The notes beneath the pieces are model-generated. The model was not told where the DNA came from. It did not search any database and worked only from the letters and a program-made list of their open reading frames with translations. A stretch of DNA of 64,000 bases from Phallus indusiatus (taxonomy: Eukaryota; Basidiomycota; Agaricomycetes; Phallales; Phallaceae): the NCBI GenBank assembly GCA_027605045.1, contig JAQFWX010000101.1, positions 62,001-126,000 on the forward strand, written 5' to 3'. The translations under genes were made by a program, and so were the position numbers. This document shows positions 1 through 13,199 of the stretch, one piece after another. Every line of letters starts with the position of its first letter. The first letter of the stretch is position 1.

Positions 1-2485
1 AATATACCTGAGATGAGGGTTGGGATTGAGCATCAGTGGCTGTAGTTTTTGGTTTAAAATGATTGATCCATTCATTGCGTGCAATGGTTATGGCCATTTG
101 TATCTACAACTCTGGTCACTTCACTGCATGGAAATACACAATTTTTCTTCTAGGGTGCATGACTACAGGGACATCAGTCCCAGTCAAAAGTCTGTGTGAC
201 CAAATCGACATTTTCAGATAAAATCTGCCATAAGTAAACCTCACCGATGAAACCGGCTTAACACGCATTTTGAGACTATTTCATGTTTGAAACTGTCCTC
301 AAACTGCTTTAAACGGAACATTGCTGAGTCCAAGCAATTTTGTCTGGCTCATTTGCAACTGTTCCGCCCTGTTCAAATTGGTCTGTTTCTGTCATACAAA
401 CCACTGATCAAAATAATAAAAATTGTTTATTTCAGTTCTATTCTGCTTGACTACAACTCCGCACTACCCTTCAATTTGACTCTACAATCCTTCCTTGCCA
501 CAGCTTCGGAAGTCATTGAGAAGAGCATAGAAGGTGAAAGAAATAAGGAAAAAGTGGTGGTAAAAGGAAAACAGTGACAAGGGGAAGAGGCAATGAAAGA
601 AAAGAGTTGATGAAAGCAATGAATGGATTATGGAATGCTGCAACAATGCTAAGTAATGTTTGGAGGTCAGGATGTGGCATTACTTACATTTATTGTTTCC
701 AGCCCTTTCATATTTCTTTACATGCTGCCTTGTATACCTTTAAAAAAGTTAGTATCCTTTATTCAACAAAAGACATGACTTACTTCTTTTACTGAAGCAG
801 GAAGTGAGTTGAACACATTCACAAGATCTGCACATGTTGGTACAACACAATAAGGGTGTGTTCATATATATTCTTTGCCAAAAAGGTTACTGAAAATTGG
901 TGAGTGTCAGAATACTGGTAATTATGTCACATTTACTCACATTTCAGAGCACATCTTTGGGCTTACTATAAAACCCTTTCTGGCTGAAGTGTGATATCGG
1001 AGCTAGGAATCAATGTAATAACAAAGGCAAAGGAATAACTGATTATTTTACTCACATTGGAGGAAATTAGAATCTGAGTGAACATGAGTACAATCAATGA
1101 CACATTTTGTTTTACTTATAGCTCACCAGATGTACTAGCAGTTAGGGTTGTAGCAGTGGGTTCAATAGGAGTATTGGAAGTACCTGAATAAAAGCAAAGC
1201 TGATGAGCCTGGCACATGAAATTGTGATGATAAGAGAAATACCAGAGTCTGTCCCAGGTCTTCCAGATTACACTAAAAACATTGAGTAGACAATAGAACA
1301 TCCTTACAACGGATCTTGCAAGGATGGCTATAGTAGGTAAATTAGCAAGCTTCTGTCACTTCTTAAATGTGAAGTAACACACCATAGCACTGAATCCAGC
1401 AGGTTCAGTCAAGCTTGAAGTATTCACAGCTGATTGTTCCACAACTCGGGCACTGTGTGCTGGCCATGAAAGACCATTCAAAATAAGACTCCCAGTCATC
1501 ATTCACATCAGACAACCCAACACCATCACTGTTGATGGGTTTAAAATGTATGATGAGGGTTGACAGATGGCAGCAATATGTCAAGAAGCCCACAAGATGC
1601 CACACAGAATGTGTTTATGGGTGCATTTGTCTTGGTTGCCTGGTCCACCATGATTTGCCGACTCAAATGTGAACATGGGGACATAACAGACGTTTTCCGG
1701 TTTTTCATAGGGAACATCCAAGCCATGAAGCTTCTAGGCCATAAAATTACCCATGTGATCCTTGGGACAACAAAAAGTCAAATGTTTGTGTGTGATGCAG
1801 CCAACATAAAACACAAATGCCATTCAACTGCATCAAAGCATTGTATATCCTTTGCTTATAATCATTTTTTCGAGCCTGTTCTTGTTCAGTATGTTTCTTT
1901 TGAATGTTCATCTGAATGGATGGCAGTTTGTTCAAGCTGGATAAGTGGGGTTGTGGTGACATGGGTACGCAACAGGATAAGGATGAAGATTGCAAAGTAG
2001 TGATTCAGGGTAAGCCCAATAGATGATGGAGAAGTGTTAGAAACAAACATACACATCATGGTTCTGTAACGGATGTTTTCCTTTGTAACTGAGAGAGCGA
2101 GACATACTTGTATATTGTTTGTTATAACCAGATTGTATCGACAGTTTGTCATATGACATGCTATGTGCCATAATGACAAATAAGTAAACAATTCAAGTGA
2201 CATGGAAGAACTGACTGCAGAGCATTATCCAATACTTGTTCTTCATTTGAAGTGTGGCCATTCAAGCCTTGACTCTTTATAGCAGTATCACATATGCTGC
2301 ACAAAGGTAAAGATGTGGCTGTTAGCGTGAGAAAACGCAGTTGATCAGCTTATAGGATAATAGTATGGTGAGATACGATTAGAGTGGAAGACGTGAGGAT
2401 TTCTACTCTAATACTGGTAGTTCGTTTATAAAGGTTTAGCAGTGTAATTAATCTCTATAACCTGATGAGGGAACTACGACTACAA
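1..2485. other. No supported gene; decayed intergenic DNA
   Basis: I find no recognisable protein, RNA gene or element boundary here. The longest plus-strand reading frame (1560-2000) has no domain I recognise and no intron logic. A minus-strand frame near 1405-1605 ends with a CPSCG motif but lacks a second metal-binding half. AT-rich composition and short broken frames fit old transposon debris, but I cannot assign a family. Confidence 0.5.
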
Positions 2486-2862
2486 TGTTAGGGCTACTCA
2501 GCTCAGGCTAGAGGGAGGGGATCCTAAGATAAATATATTGGGGGAGAGCTAACTACTCACCTAGAGGGAGGGGATCCTAAGAGAACAAGCTTAGGGACCC
2601 TCACTCTAGGGACTGCGACTATATACATGAAAAACGATAGCATGGCGTGCGGCCCTGACACAGCTAAGTGCCAGACACCCGAACCGAACATAAGCGACGT
2701 GACACCTACGCGACGCGCGCAAGTAGAGAAAGTGGAATAGAGACGGAGGGAGCAAACGGAGGGTGGAGATAATATATGGGAAATACAAATAAAGTAGAGG
2801 GGAATATATACCGATGATGATAAATGAGGAAAAATGAGGGGACGCGATAGCGTACCCTGACA
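2486..2862 (+). mobile_element. Solo LTR, family A (377 bp), TSD TACAA
   Basis: The element begins TGTTAGGGCTACTCAGCTC and ends GCGTACCCTGACA, the TG...CA ends of a retrotransposon LTR. It is flanked by an exact 5-bp duplication TACAA (2481-2485 and 2863-2867). It contains two copies of a CTAGAGGGAGGGGATCC word. No internal retroelement region adjoins it, so it is a solo LTR left by LTR-LTR recombination. Related copies lie at 27296-27695 (full), 6740-6882, 8980-9226 and 30459-30683 (partial). Confidence 0.9.
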
Positions 2863-4077
2863 TACAAGAGGTGAGATTATATACATGATAGTAGATGATC
2901 TGTGTGTATTAGACTCGGACTGTTACTTGACACAGGCACTTACATCATTTAACAAGAATCATCTAACATCCTTAAAGGACGCCAGAACTACTACGCATAA
3001 GAAAATATACAAACAAGCATGACACGATGATTACTATATAGTTGATTACCGTATTCTAACAGTGGCGCAGGATACCACCACACCATCGATAAACTTGCTT
3101 ATAGCTTATGACACTGCTTGTCATTGTATGCCAACTCAATGAGAGCCTGACATCCACACAAGTCTGGTTCCGGGGTGTGTAAATTGCAATTGTTTTCAAC
3201 AAGTAGTGTGGCCATACCTCCGCATCCATCACAACCAAGTTGACCAATTTTTTAAACATATGTAACAGCATCATATGGAAGACTGCAATGACCGAGGAAC
3301 TTGATCTGCTTCAAGTCGATACCTATCATCATTCATGCAACTGGTCGTCCCGATCAGGACTCATTGTTGTCCCGATCTGAAAGTGTTCAAGACAGATTTC
3401 TTATTGGAAGTATCAAGTCCTCCATAATACATGTGGAAACTGAGCTTAGTAGCAAGTAGCTTTGCTTGAGCAACAGTTTTACAGATGACAAGACCAAGTT
3501 GATTGTTGGCTTCGAGATGAGGGACATACTTGTGCCATCAAGTTGACAATGCCTTGACTGTCGTTGACTCGCTGTCGCGCACCAAAATCTTCCTTATTTG
3601 GTAATAGGGAGGGTTCTTCCAAAAGCGGACCTTTAAAATCCACTCTTCTTGAATAACTCACTTCCAGCTCATTTGACATCCCAGTGTAAGGGAGTGTAGC
3701 TCCCTACGTGGAGTTGTTTAGCGCCCGATTAGAGTCCTATCGTCCTCATCGTGCTTGTCCTCATTTTATTGTCCTCTTTTCCCTGTCCTCATCTTATTAG
3801 TCCTCATTTTATTGTCCCTAACTCACATTACGGTCCTCAGAGACTTTTGTATTTAATCCTCACATTTTTGCTCGAATTAAATCATCTTTTCACACTTTCA
3901 GTTCATATTTCGTATATTGAGTCTGCGCACTGTGTAGCGGCGACTCAGTATCTACACCAGTTTACCCAAATTCAACAAACAATAAAATGTTCAATCTTCG
4001 ACTCTCTTCCTCCATTTCTTTCAAACACCCTTCTCCTTCTTCCAATTCTCGAGAACCATCCCCAGAAGATGTTTTTC
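2863..4077. other. No supported gene
   Basis: Only short frames without recognisable domains. From about 3750 the DNA becomes C/T-rich with repeated TCCTCAT words and leads into the family C LTR. A GGGAG...CTCCC hairpin lies near 3690. It may be internal or flanking debris of a retroelement; no coding domain is visible. Confidence 0.45.
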
Positions 4078-4686
4078 TGTCATGCGCCGTGTTCCGGGCG
4101 TCTGGGCGGAAGTCCGGAGAGTCCGGACTACGGGACAGAAGGGACTTGGCTTCAGCTTATGTGCTGCGCCGACTCAGACAACCCTGAATATCCCTTAATT
4201 TCGGACTAGAAGTCCGAGACAGCCCGGACGTAGTCCGGGCAGGTCCGGACAAGTACTGGGAGCGGACTTTAAGCGAAATAGATAAGAATAGAATTGATTA
4301 TAAAGAGACTAGCTGAGGATAGACTCGAAATGAACTTAATATTCAGACTGGGGAGCCCCAGACGAAGTCTGGGGGCTTTAAATACAAAAAGCTAGACTAC
4401 TAGAACTAAAGGAGATATAACTAAAAGGAGACTAGTTGCACAGCACCAGAAACATATCTGGCACTTGCTTTCTAATGCTCCGGACAGAATGTCCCCATAA
4501 GGAAATGTCCTAGTCCGGACGAAGTCCGGACCTCGGACTTACCAGACGTGGACAGAATAACGGACTACACACTGTTGGGCAAGTACTGACGCTCGGACAT
4601 GGCGGATATACTAAATATGGACGGGGTTTGGGCGCTGGACCTTGGAGAGGTCCGGATTAGGATCGGGTGGCACGAGGGTCGTGACA
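4078..4686 (+). mobile_element. Solo LTR, family C (609 bp), TSD TTTTC
   Basis: The element starts TGTCATGCGCCGTGTTCCGG and ends GGGTCGTGACA, with TG...CA ends. An exact 5-bp duplication TTTTC flanks it (4073-4077 and 4687-4691). The interior is rich in a GTCCGGAC / AAGTCCGG word. A 95-bp copy with the same two ends lies at 30042-30136. The 5-bp duplication and TG/CA ends mark an LTR; the parent element's coding region is not in the window. Confidence 0.88.
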
Positions 4687-5480
4687 TTTTCCCCCAATCT
4701 TTCGCTACACTATACTCATGATAGTCCTCGCACTCATGATTTGGATATTAAGATGACTCTATTCACTTATTATTCGCCCACCCCTATTCTCGAAATAGAC
4801 TCCAAGACTTTACTCCCAGTATATTCACACAAGGTCCCTCGATCTATCGATAAGTGTAGAAGTTCAGATATCGTACACCCCTTTCTGGCTTTCGGAAAAG
4901 AAGTCTACATCGAGAAGGAACTGAGATGGTTTACAGTCACTCATGTTTATTCTACTCCAGAATCAGCCCTACAAGATTCATATCGTGAAAAGGTTAACAG
5001 CACAAGTCGGATTAGATTACATGATAATGGTCCTGGATGTTCCCAGCCGATGGATCCTATCAGCATGTAATCACCAACCTGCTCTAGGATTTTATCGATC
5101 ACCCAATCCCATTCCTAAAGAACCACTAAACCCTTCTTTTCATGATTCCTCCCCTCCTCAATCTCCTACTACTTCCGAAATGACCATACGACCTCCCTGA
5201 TATCAACCAACCCTTCGCACTCTTCGACGAGTCTGTTCTGGCTTCCTGGAACGAACCTGATCTGAATTAGGAGAATAATAAAGGATAAAAGAATACTACA
5301 AGAGAAGTTTCGCACCTATCCATTCACCTAAAAACACCCTTCTTGTTTCGGAGCTTAAATTCTTTTCAACTTTTGTCTTTTTCACCATTATATCCATCCA
5401 ACCTATTGGCTATCGCACACTTTCCATCATTCCATTTCCTTTTTATCCCAAATTTAATTCTCCACCTCCATATAGAAGAC
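4687..5480. other. No supported gene upstream of the 5481 frame
   Basis: Plus-strand frames (4642-5070 and 4943-5200) overlap in different phases and carry no domain I know. Their Pro/Ser/Thr-rich residues and proximity to the 5481-5945 frame suggest fragments of one decayed retroelement gag-like region, but this is inference. Confidence 0.35.
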
Positions 5481-5945
5481 ATGATAACTTTCAGAATGGT
5501 TCGCGAATATCAATTGGAGAGTGACGAAGTAGAAGTGGAAGAAGATAATCCCTGGCCACGATACGCCAATCCAGTGCTTGAGTTTCGGTATTTTTACGAC
5601 GATCTACAATTACCCGATGAAGTCAAAGTAGACGAAAACATTCATATACTGATTATGCAAGCATCGTATACTTTGATCGGGGCCCTCGTATCACATCGCC
5701 CTGGGATTCTCATTTGGCATCTTATTTTCTATCGAGCTGCCTTATTCCACAATTATGTTCTCTTTCTAGACGCTCCCTGGGATGTTTTTGTAGAACCCCC
5801 TCCCCACCAGCATACAACTCCATTGCCAGAATATGAAGAACCCGAAGAACCTGCCCCCGATGCCCCTCGACTACGTACTAATCGAAATCGCATGCGACCT
5901 ATGCAAATTATACCAAGACCTAGTCAACGAAGAAGATTAGAATAG
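5481..5945 (+). CDS. Hypothetical protein, 154 aa, possibly transposon-borne
   Basis: An uninterrupted frame starts with ATG at 5481 and ends TAG at 5945. The N-terminus is acidic (residues 8-30 rich in Glu/Asp), the centre (about 50-95) is hydrophobic with Trp/Tyr/His, and the C-terminus is Pro/Glu-rich followed by a basic tail rich in Arg. I recognise no domain. It lies between LTR fragments (C at 4078, A at 6740), so a retroelement accessory or gag-like protein is possible. An AUG a few codons downstream (MVREY) is an alternative start. No introns are needed. Confidence 0.35.
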   Translation: MITFRMVREYQLESDEVEVEEDNPWPRYANPVLEFRYFYDDLQLPDEVKVDENIHILIMQASYTLIGALVSHRPGILIWHLIFYRAALFHNYVLFLDAPWDVFVEPPPHQHTTPLPEYEEPEEPAPDAPRLRTNRNRMRPMQIIPRPSQRRRLE

Positions 5946-6739
5946 TATCTATCGATCAAAACACCATACAATATAACTAAGATCTCCCCCTTGGCCTATG
6001 CTGAGCTCCATGCTGATCTGGTGCGCGATCCGAGGATACCAAGCATAGCCTTAGGATTCATGAATGTATCTTATTCATGACGAAGACGATCCTATCGATG
6101 GATGTCCGATCAGTAAGAAGATTAGGATGGTAACGATGCGATTCAGGATAAAGAGGCAGCGCAGGAAGAGTCGGGTGCCAGCTCTGACAAAGACTGTGTC
6201 TTAGGCCGGTTTTGTTCCCTTGTTGATTTCTTTTGTTCTTTGGTTTAGGTTTTCATCATTTCTCCTATTGATTTGTGATATCACTCCTTTTGTTGTAATT
6301 GTATTACTCATTCATCTATCGCCATCCCCCTATCCCATATTTCTTTTGTTCCTTTTGTTTCCTCTGTTTGTCATCCTGGTAGACGATGAATAATTGTCTT
6401 ACCAATGCTAAGTTTCTTGAAAGATATAAATACTGCATGTAAATACTTGTAACAGCAGCAATTCTACCAGACGAGTTGTCTCACAGTTTAAGTCTCAGTC
6501 AAGTTCAGTTTAAGTCAAGTTCAGCTCAAGTCAAGTTTCGCCTCTAGTCTATTTCTACGCTCATATCTATATCTTTGGATTAACTCTGAGTGAGGTCTCA
6601 GAGTATAAACTAGCGATTTTATTTCAGTTTATCGCTTTCACTAACTCGCACAGGAATTCAGTCATCATTGATTGCAGGTCCTCTCTTTAGTCGCATTCCA
6701 AGTTCATTGCCGACTTTCTGTTTACCATGTCGTTGTTTT
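5946..6739. other. Non-coding, T/C-rich, retroelement-like tail
   Basis: Pyrimidine-rich DNA with repeated TTTTGTTC-type words, then short direct repeats of CAAGTTCAG/CAAGTCAAGTT (about 6490-6535). No coding frame. It resembles the 3' untranslated part of an LTR element but no matching LTR pair is visible. Confidence 0.35.
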
Positions 6740-6882
6740 ATGTATATAGTAGCTGTACCTAGAGTGAGGGTCCCTAAGCTTGTTCTCTTAGGATCCCCTC
6801 CCTCTAGGTGAGTAGTTAGTGTTTTCCCAATACATATATCTTAGGATTCCCTCCCTCTAGTCTGAGCTGAGTAGCCCTAACA
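6740..6882 (-). mobile_element. Partial family A LTR (reverse orientation)
   Basis: Reverse complement of the first roughly 143 bp of the family A LTR, including both CTAGAGGGAGGG words and the terminal TGTTAGGGCTACTCAGC (which ends at 6882 on the plus strand as ...GCCCTAACA). The distal half is missing and no target duplication can be paired, so the copy is truncated. Confidence 0.8.
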
Positions 6883-7047
6883 ATAAGTCTTTCTTGCTCA
6901 GTGTGACTCAGATTAGATTTCAGTGATCTGGACAGTTTATTTACATTTGTCCATGATGACACATCCAACCAGTTATTCTTTTTTAAACGATCCTTGCAAC
7001 AACTACCATAATTCAGATGACAATTTTATGGGTCAGAGATACAAGGA

Positions 7048-8760
7048 TTGAATAATTATTTTGGGGAAATGATTGACAGGCAGTGGGTTTGGAACACCAG
7101 TCATTGTCATGAATGGCTCCAGTCCTGTCAATTATTTTTAGAGTTGTTCACTATCACCAGCCATATGACGCACAGGCAACCTACTCGTGGCACGGAATTT
7201 GTGATGACAACCACGACAAATCTCCCCCAATCCATTGTTTTCAATGGTGATGAAGGGCTCAATACCATTCATATCAAGAAAACTGAAAGTATGACACACC
7301 AATGTACTGTATCTCTGCACTTTTTCTGCAGACGAAGTACTGTGCAACTGTGGAGATATCTCCTGATAGTTCAACTGTTGGAAATCATTATAACCCAGTC
7401 ATTGTTATTCAGTTCACTCATATATGAATATTCCCATTATCTTTTTGTTGCACCTAGGGGTTGTTGGACAAGCGAGTTTTTCAGCAATCTGTTGTGTCAC
7501 ACCACGATGCAACACCTCAGTCCAGATTCAGCTATGTCCATATCTTCATTACACCAAATCCTCATCGCCATCTACCACCACCTTTGTAACTCTCAGTTCT
7601 CAGAGAGTGAAGCCAAGTCACCTATCAATCTTATTTTAGAGGAAGTTGGTGATCTTCAGGCCAACCACAGTGGACATGTGGCCCAACTCCATTATGGTGT
7701 TGAGGCACGGGACATGAACAGTGTATCCATGACCACTCTTAATGCACTATGATTGGTAAGACTGTTTTTCTTTTTTGATGCTTTTCTTTGTTTTTCTCAT
7801 ATTTTCTTTCTTGTTATAGTATTCACACAATGTCCATAAACTCTGGGGTGTTCATTTTGATGTAAATAATAATGTTGGATCAGTTGCTAGTCATGTTGAA
7901 CAGTGCAAGATACCAACTGTGGACAGCATGTTTGACACATCAATTCTTTATGATCTTTTCCGAGAAGAAGTCCACATGTTCACGACTACTGTACTCGAAC
8001 AAGTTGAAGTGACTATGAAATCATGTCTACACCAACTCAGTGAAACCCTAGAAGCATGCATCCAAGACTCGTGTGCTGAAGTTGGTCAACTCTTACTGAA
8101 ACAGATTGGTGAACAAGTATCATCATTATTCCGAATTCACACCTGATGTTACATTATTGACATATCTCTATCAATTTGATTCCACTTATACCCATTTCTG
8201 CTCCGAATCACAAGCCCAAGCCCTTAGCTGTGTTGTTTGATAAAAGGACCACTGTTTAGCAATTCTCCCAACTGGTAGGGGTAAAACAATCTTGTGGATG
8301 TTGCCAGCCAAACTTACTTGGCCTGATAAAGTTACTGTTGTCTTGCCATTTGTGGCACTTCGGTTTGACTGCGAGGAGTGATGTCAATGATATCAGATTT
8401 CATATTCCAATGGAAGTGGATGCCAGACACTCGAGCCACTGTAGCATTGTTTTCGTATCACCCGAACAAGCTGCAACATCATCCTTCCAAGTGTATATCC
8501 GAAATCTGAAGCACAAGCAACTTCTCAGACTGATTGTAATTGATGAAGTCCATGAGCTTTTGACCACTCTTTTCTATTGACCCCATCTTGGAGAGCTCAA
8601 GTACTAGTTTGGCATTGGTACCTTGGTTCTAGGACTAACTGCAACCATGCTGCCTTCTACTCTACCCACTTTCAAAACACATCTCTAATTGAGTCAAGTA
8701 CAAGTCTTTCGGAAGCTGAGCAATTACTGTTGAATCAAGATTACAGTCAAGCGATGTAGG
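7048..8760 (+). pseudogene. Decayed RecQ-like helicase of the mushroom transposon/subtelomere type
   Basis: The 3' part (8260-8700) holds superfamily 2 helicase motifs in broken frames: a Walker A stretch PTGRGKT at about 8266, a VVLPFVALRFD motif Ia-like stretch, a Walker B-like IDEVHEL at about 8540, and a GLTATMLPS motif III at about 8635. The upstream frame (7048-7752) has a TRGTEF segment like the long N-terminal region of RecQ-like genes that are multicopy in agaricomycetes. At least three frame changes or stops separate the blocks, and the C-terminal helicase lobe is missing. A non-functional relic; the family is inferred from motif order. Confidence 0.6.
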
Positions 8761-8979
8761 GATCCGAAGTCTATAGCTATGTATGTCAGCTATAAATGAT
8801 CGGACTACAATTAGATATTTGATTTGAGGTCGTTAGTCTACCGTGGAGCGTGTCCTGGTGCTGAATTCAACGTGAGAGAGGGAATGGGTGTGTGTGGGAA
8901 TTGGGGGGGGATGTATGTGTCAATATCAAACCAACACAAACAAAACACCAACAACAACTGCAATGATAAAAGATCATAT

Positions 8980-9226
8980 GCAAATGCAGCCCTGACACAG
9001 CTAAGTGCCAGGCGCCTAAGACAAACCTAAGCGACATGATGTCACAGGCATCATGCTGGGTACGAGCGCGCAACGCACTCGTGCGAGTAAAGAAGGTGAA
9101 ATATAGACAAGGGGAATAAATGGAAGGTGGAAGTAATGTACCGGGAATATAGGTGGAATATAAATGAATATATACCAATGATAATAAATAAGGAAAAACG
9201 AGGGGACGCGGTAGCGTACCCTGACA
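8980..9226 (+). mobile_element. Partial family A LTR, 3' half
   Basis: Matches the 3' half of the family A LTR from CCCTGACACAGCTAAGTGCC to the terminal GTAGCGTACCCTGACA at 9226. The sequence 5' of about 8980 does not match the LTR start and no second CTTAT was found to pair with 9227-9231, so the 5' end is lost or replaced. It lies just downstream of the helicase relic. Confidence 0.7.
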
Positions 9227-12200
9227 CTTATATCAGTAACAAGAGAGAGAAGGATGAATGAATAGTACATACCATGATCCCGCATCACTACATCTGCTTG
9301 TTCGAAACAAGCATGTATTAATGTTGATCCATGGTAAATGAACACAAATCTCTTCAGCTAAAGTTGGGGATACTGTCCTGACCAAGAGACGTAATGTAGA
9401 GGTATGGCCAGCTTGCATGGAGATCGCCAAGTGGCGTTGATGTATGTTAGACCATGAATGCATGTATTTCATTCAATTTACTTAACAGACATGAGTAAGA
9501 ATACTTTGCAACATGAAAGAAAAAGAAGATGCTTACTCATGATATAAAATGGGCTCTTTTGACTTATACCTGGATGACCACAGTGCTCCCAGCTATAAAC
9601 TGAACGGCAGTGTAATCTTGTGTGACCTTGTCAGGTTTCGAAAAGGATCTGTTGTGCTTCCAATTATTCCAAATGATAAACATGAATACTGGGTCGCGGT
9701 CCAAATCAGCTTGATCGGGTCCAAATTGATATAGTAATAGTAACACAAGGGTCTTGTGGAGGATTTTCATCACTTGCTGTTCATCCTCTCCTGAAGATTC
9801 ATCTAACATTGTATCAACCAGATGGGTGATAAATTGTTGTTGACATTTGTTAAGAATGTTGTCCCATATATAGAGGCCCCCAAACTCACTCTTTAATAGT
9901 TCTTAGTTTTTGGCACACTTGTAACAGCATCTTGACCAATGTTTTCATCGCATTCTTGAGATAGGCAATGATGTGGGACCTGAGCTGCATATACAGTGAT
10001 TCTTCTTTGATGGACAAGAAGAATCTGTAAAAGACCTGGGCATCATGACCTTTGAAAAGTTGATGCCACTCAAGATCTTTAACTCATGGTGGTAGTGGGC
10101 ATAATGGTGGGCTCAGGTTCTTTGGCCTGTAGAACCCATGAATGATGCCATAACTTCATGGTGTCTGTAGCTATGGCAGTCTCCAAGGGTTGACGGACAC
10201 CTTTCCAGATGGATAGCTGCGATGTGAAGAAAAAAAATTGAGCTATACCTGTCTGGATTAAACTCCTGCCTGATGTCCACCAGTTGAATCCATTGTGTGT
10301 GTCATGGTGATGATGGCTACAGAGCAATGCCTTGGTAGATGCAGCATGAGGGCATTTGCCACATATAAACATTTTTGGTTCTTATGCCTTTCAATGTGAC
10401 CATAAAGTCCTTGTCATCGTCTCCAGGATAAGGATCTGAACAGGTTATACCTGCAGGTATGGACTACACAAAGGTACAATCATCATCAATCTCCACTTCT
10501 ATCTGCAGACATTCACTATCCCTATACTTGGCAATAAAGGGTTTCAAGCTCATTAGATGGTGAGTTGAAGGCAACTTGAATGGTATGGAACAGTTGACTG
10601 CAAGTGTTGTCATTAAGCCTTGTAAGTCTATGAAGAAGAAAGGAACATGAGCATGTGATGAGATTGATGCTGATATTTTTAGAACCAACTGGCATAAGAT
10701 GCTCGTGTAGTTAAGCTTGGTAACTCTAGATCGTTTAGTGTATATTCTAATTCTACTCTACATTCTGGCAAATGGTTTCTATCGACTAGTTTCTTAGGAA
10801 ATACAACAAGTCAGATTGCTTCTTGTGATAGACTTTAATAGACCAACTAGCTTACTTTTGGAATGATTGGTTTTGATCTCCATCTCATACCTCTCTCTCT
10901 CTCTCACGTGCAATTTATAACAATAACTGAATTCTATTCAACAAAAGCCTAGATGATGCTATTCTTGTTGGTTAAGCTTTGAGAAGTTGTATATATATCG
11001 AGAACACTTGATTCACGTATGCAAACTTTATTTGAAAATCCATTAATTCCAGAACACTCCCGGGATATTGCCATCTTCAATGCTGAATATTCTATAATCA
11101 AGGGTCTTTAGCCAATCAGAAGCCAAAGATTTTAAGGTTTATGGCTTCTGATTGGATGAGGCACCCTAGGGTGCCACCCTTGAACAGCCTTAGTTGGGCT
11201 CTTGGTAAGTCACATAGATTCTAAAGATCCTTATGGTAACATTGGATTCCTTTGTAAATCGGGAGGAATCAGCTAAACAAGGATAAAGCTCACCCTTGTA
11301 ACAGGACCTTTAATCCATCTCCTATTCTTTTATCTTTTAGGCGATTACTTGGACATTTCATATGTAAGGTACAGGAATACTCAGAAATTGATATATCATA
11401 CCTATTGTGTAGATTATTCCCAACAGCTGTATCAACTGTTTATTCAAAGACAATCTCAGAAGAAGATAATAAGTAACAAAAACTTCCAGACTTAACAGTC
11501 TGTGAGAGCATGTTGGATGTAAGATATAAAATGATGATTATGATGAGGACACGGGTATGAAGAAGATATTGAAGTTGCCACACTGAGTCACAAAATCGTA
11601 ACACGTAATGGTTAATTGCTGATGCTAAACCTGAAGTTGACTATGGAACAACCATCATCTCATGATGCAGTATATTGAACAATAAAGATGTAAGAACAGA
11701 AAGTATCTATTCCCACCCTAACTGACCAAAATATCAGACCAGCTACAGCTTAGTCAGTCAATCAGTTGTTCCCACTATGGAGTGCCTACATTTGGCTTGT
11801 CATATGGAAGTTCACTCTATTTTTAGGATCTTTCAGGGTTTTTGTAGATCCATTGTTCCATCTGAACTCAATGCCAACACTCAATAATAGCCTGGTACTC
11901 TGTCCCAATTCAAATCACACACCAAGGAGAACTATGATCTCGTTCATTACAAGTTAACTATGGTGAGGATGATTGACAAAAATGTACAACAATCATAATG
12001 ACTTTGTTTTGTCAACAAGAATGACATGTCTGCTCTCAACCTGGGCTCTTTTGTTATGACATTGGTACTTCAGTTCACTATTGCATTCTCAATGTTTATT
12101 TGCTTTCATAGATACATGAAGCAAGACACTGAACAGCTCATGATGGATAATCTAAGCAAGGTATGTACCCAATATCATTATCTCTTTTGTGTTGTTTTGA

Positions 12201-13199
12201 CATTATCATATCATGCCCATTGTAAACCCTGTTTGTGGTGAGATCAGATAAGATATATCAACATGAATGCTCGTCTATTTTGTGCTCCATTGGACAAGAA
12301 GTTGGCATCTTGATGACCAAATATTCATTACAAGGTATATGAACACAACTATCCTTGTATCCTATATATAAGTATTGACAACACTTTCTCTTTCATAGGT
12401 CCATAACATTGCTATGATCAACCCAATGTTTTTATCATAGGTTTGAATGTACACCTGGAAATCCCATTGTCTTTGTGCCATTGCACTGATATCAATGTTT
12501 AGAAGCTCATCAAACTGACGCAAACCCTCATCATCTATCATCGACAACAGCATTAACCATGTCAAACAACAAGTGTTTAAACATTAGCCCCACTGTCAGT
12601 AAAAACAACCTCTGATTAGTTCTCAGGTATTGTGGTGAGGTGACATTATTGCCAGATAAATAGTCTCTCATAATACCTTTTTCACATCAGTTTGTGACCA
12701 TCACTCAATCCCTCGATTAGCGCATTACCTCGTATTACCAGAGATGGCACTTTCTGGACATCGAGTAGGCTGGTCTTTTTTCTTTTGCATCTGCTGCACA
12801 GTCTTGAACGACTCGATGGTCCTTTGGAATTGATAAGCTCGTAATACTACTGATACATTTTATTGTCCTGACCTTATAACAATAATTAATATGGAGGATA
12901 CATACATCATCATGTATACATACAACACTCAATACCTATCTAACTTCCTCCTTTTTGCAACATCAACTGGATGACAAAAGGCTCAGTTGGTATCACCAAA
13001 TGAAACCTGAACTATACAAAGCATTTGATACAGATGGTCTGGTTGGGCATCCTTCAGGAGATGATGGAGCAATATTTGTCCTTATTGAAACTTGTAAAGT
13101 GTGTTGTGTTTTTCTATCATAATATACACTAATGCTATTCTAGTTATTGAGCAACTATCTGACATAGCTGAACTACTCACTACAGGACACTCTCGGCCC
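9227..13199. other. Decayed transposon-like DNA, no intact gene
   Basis: Minus-strand frames (10464-10688, 10079-10372, 9564-9809) could be blocks of one decayed protein read right to left. A CX2H-like segment near 10330-10370 and a run of short helical blocks recall the N-terminal region of RecQ-like helicase genes, but I cannot prove it. Plus-strand frames at 11766-12241 and 12950-13100 also lack known domains. A CTCTCT microsatellite lies near 10890. Nothing looks functional. Confidence 0.4.
11098..11192. repeat. Small inverted-repeat element, MITE-like (one end eroded)
   Basis: Contains a perfect 14-bp inverted repeat (CCAATCAGAAGCCA ... TGGCTTCTGATTGG) and an inner palindrome GGCACCCTAGGGTGCC. 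The right end reads, on the minus strand, TAAGGCTGTTCAAGGGT, nearly the same as the TIR of the MITE at 27797. The left end keeps only the TCAAGGGT part. No paired target duplication was found. Probably an eroded copy of the TAAGGCTGTTC hAT-type MITE family. Confidence 0.5.

Noticed and set aside
2486..2500. TTAGGG words as telomere remnants
   Set aside because: Only isolated copies at LTR ends (TGTTAGGGC), never in tandem.
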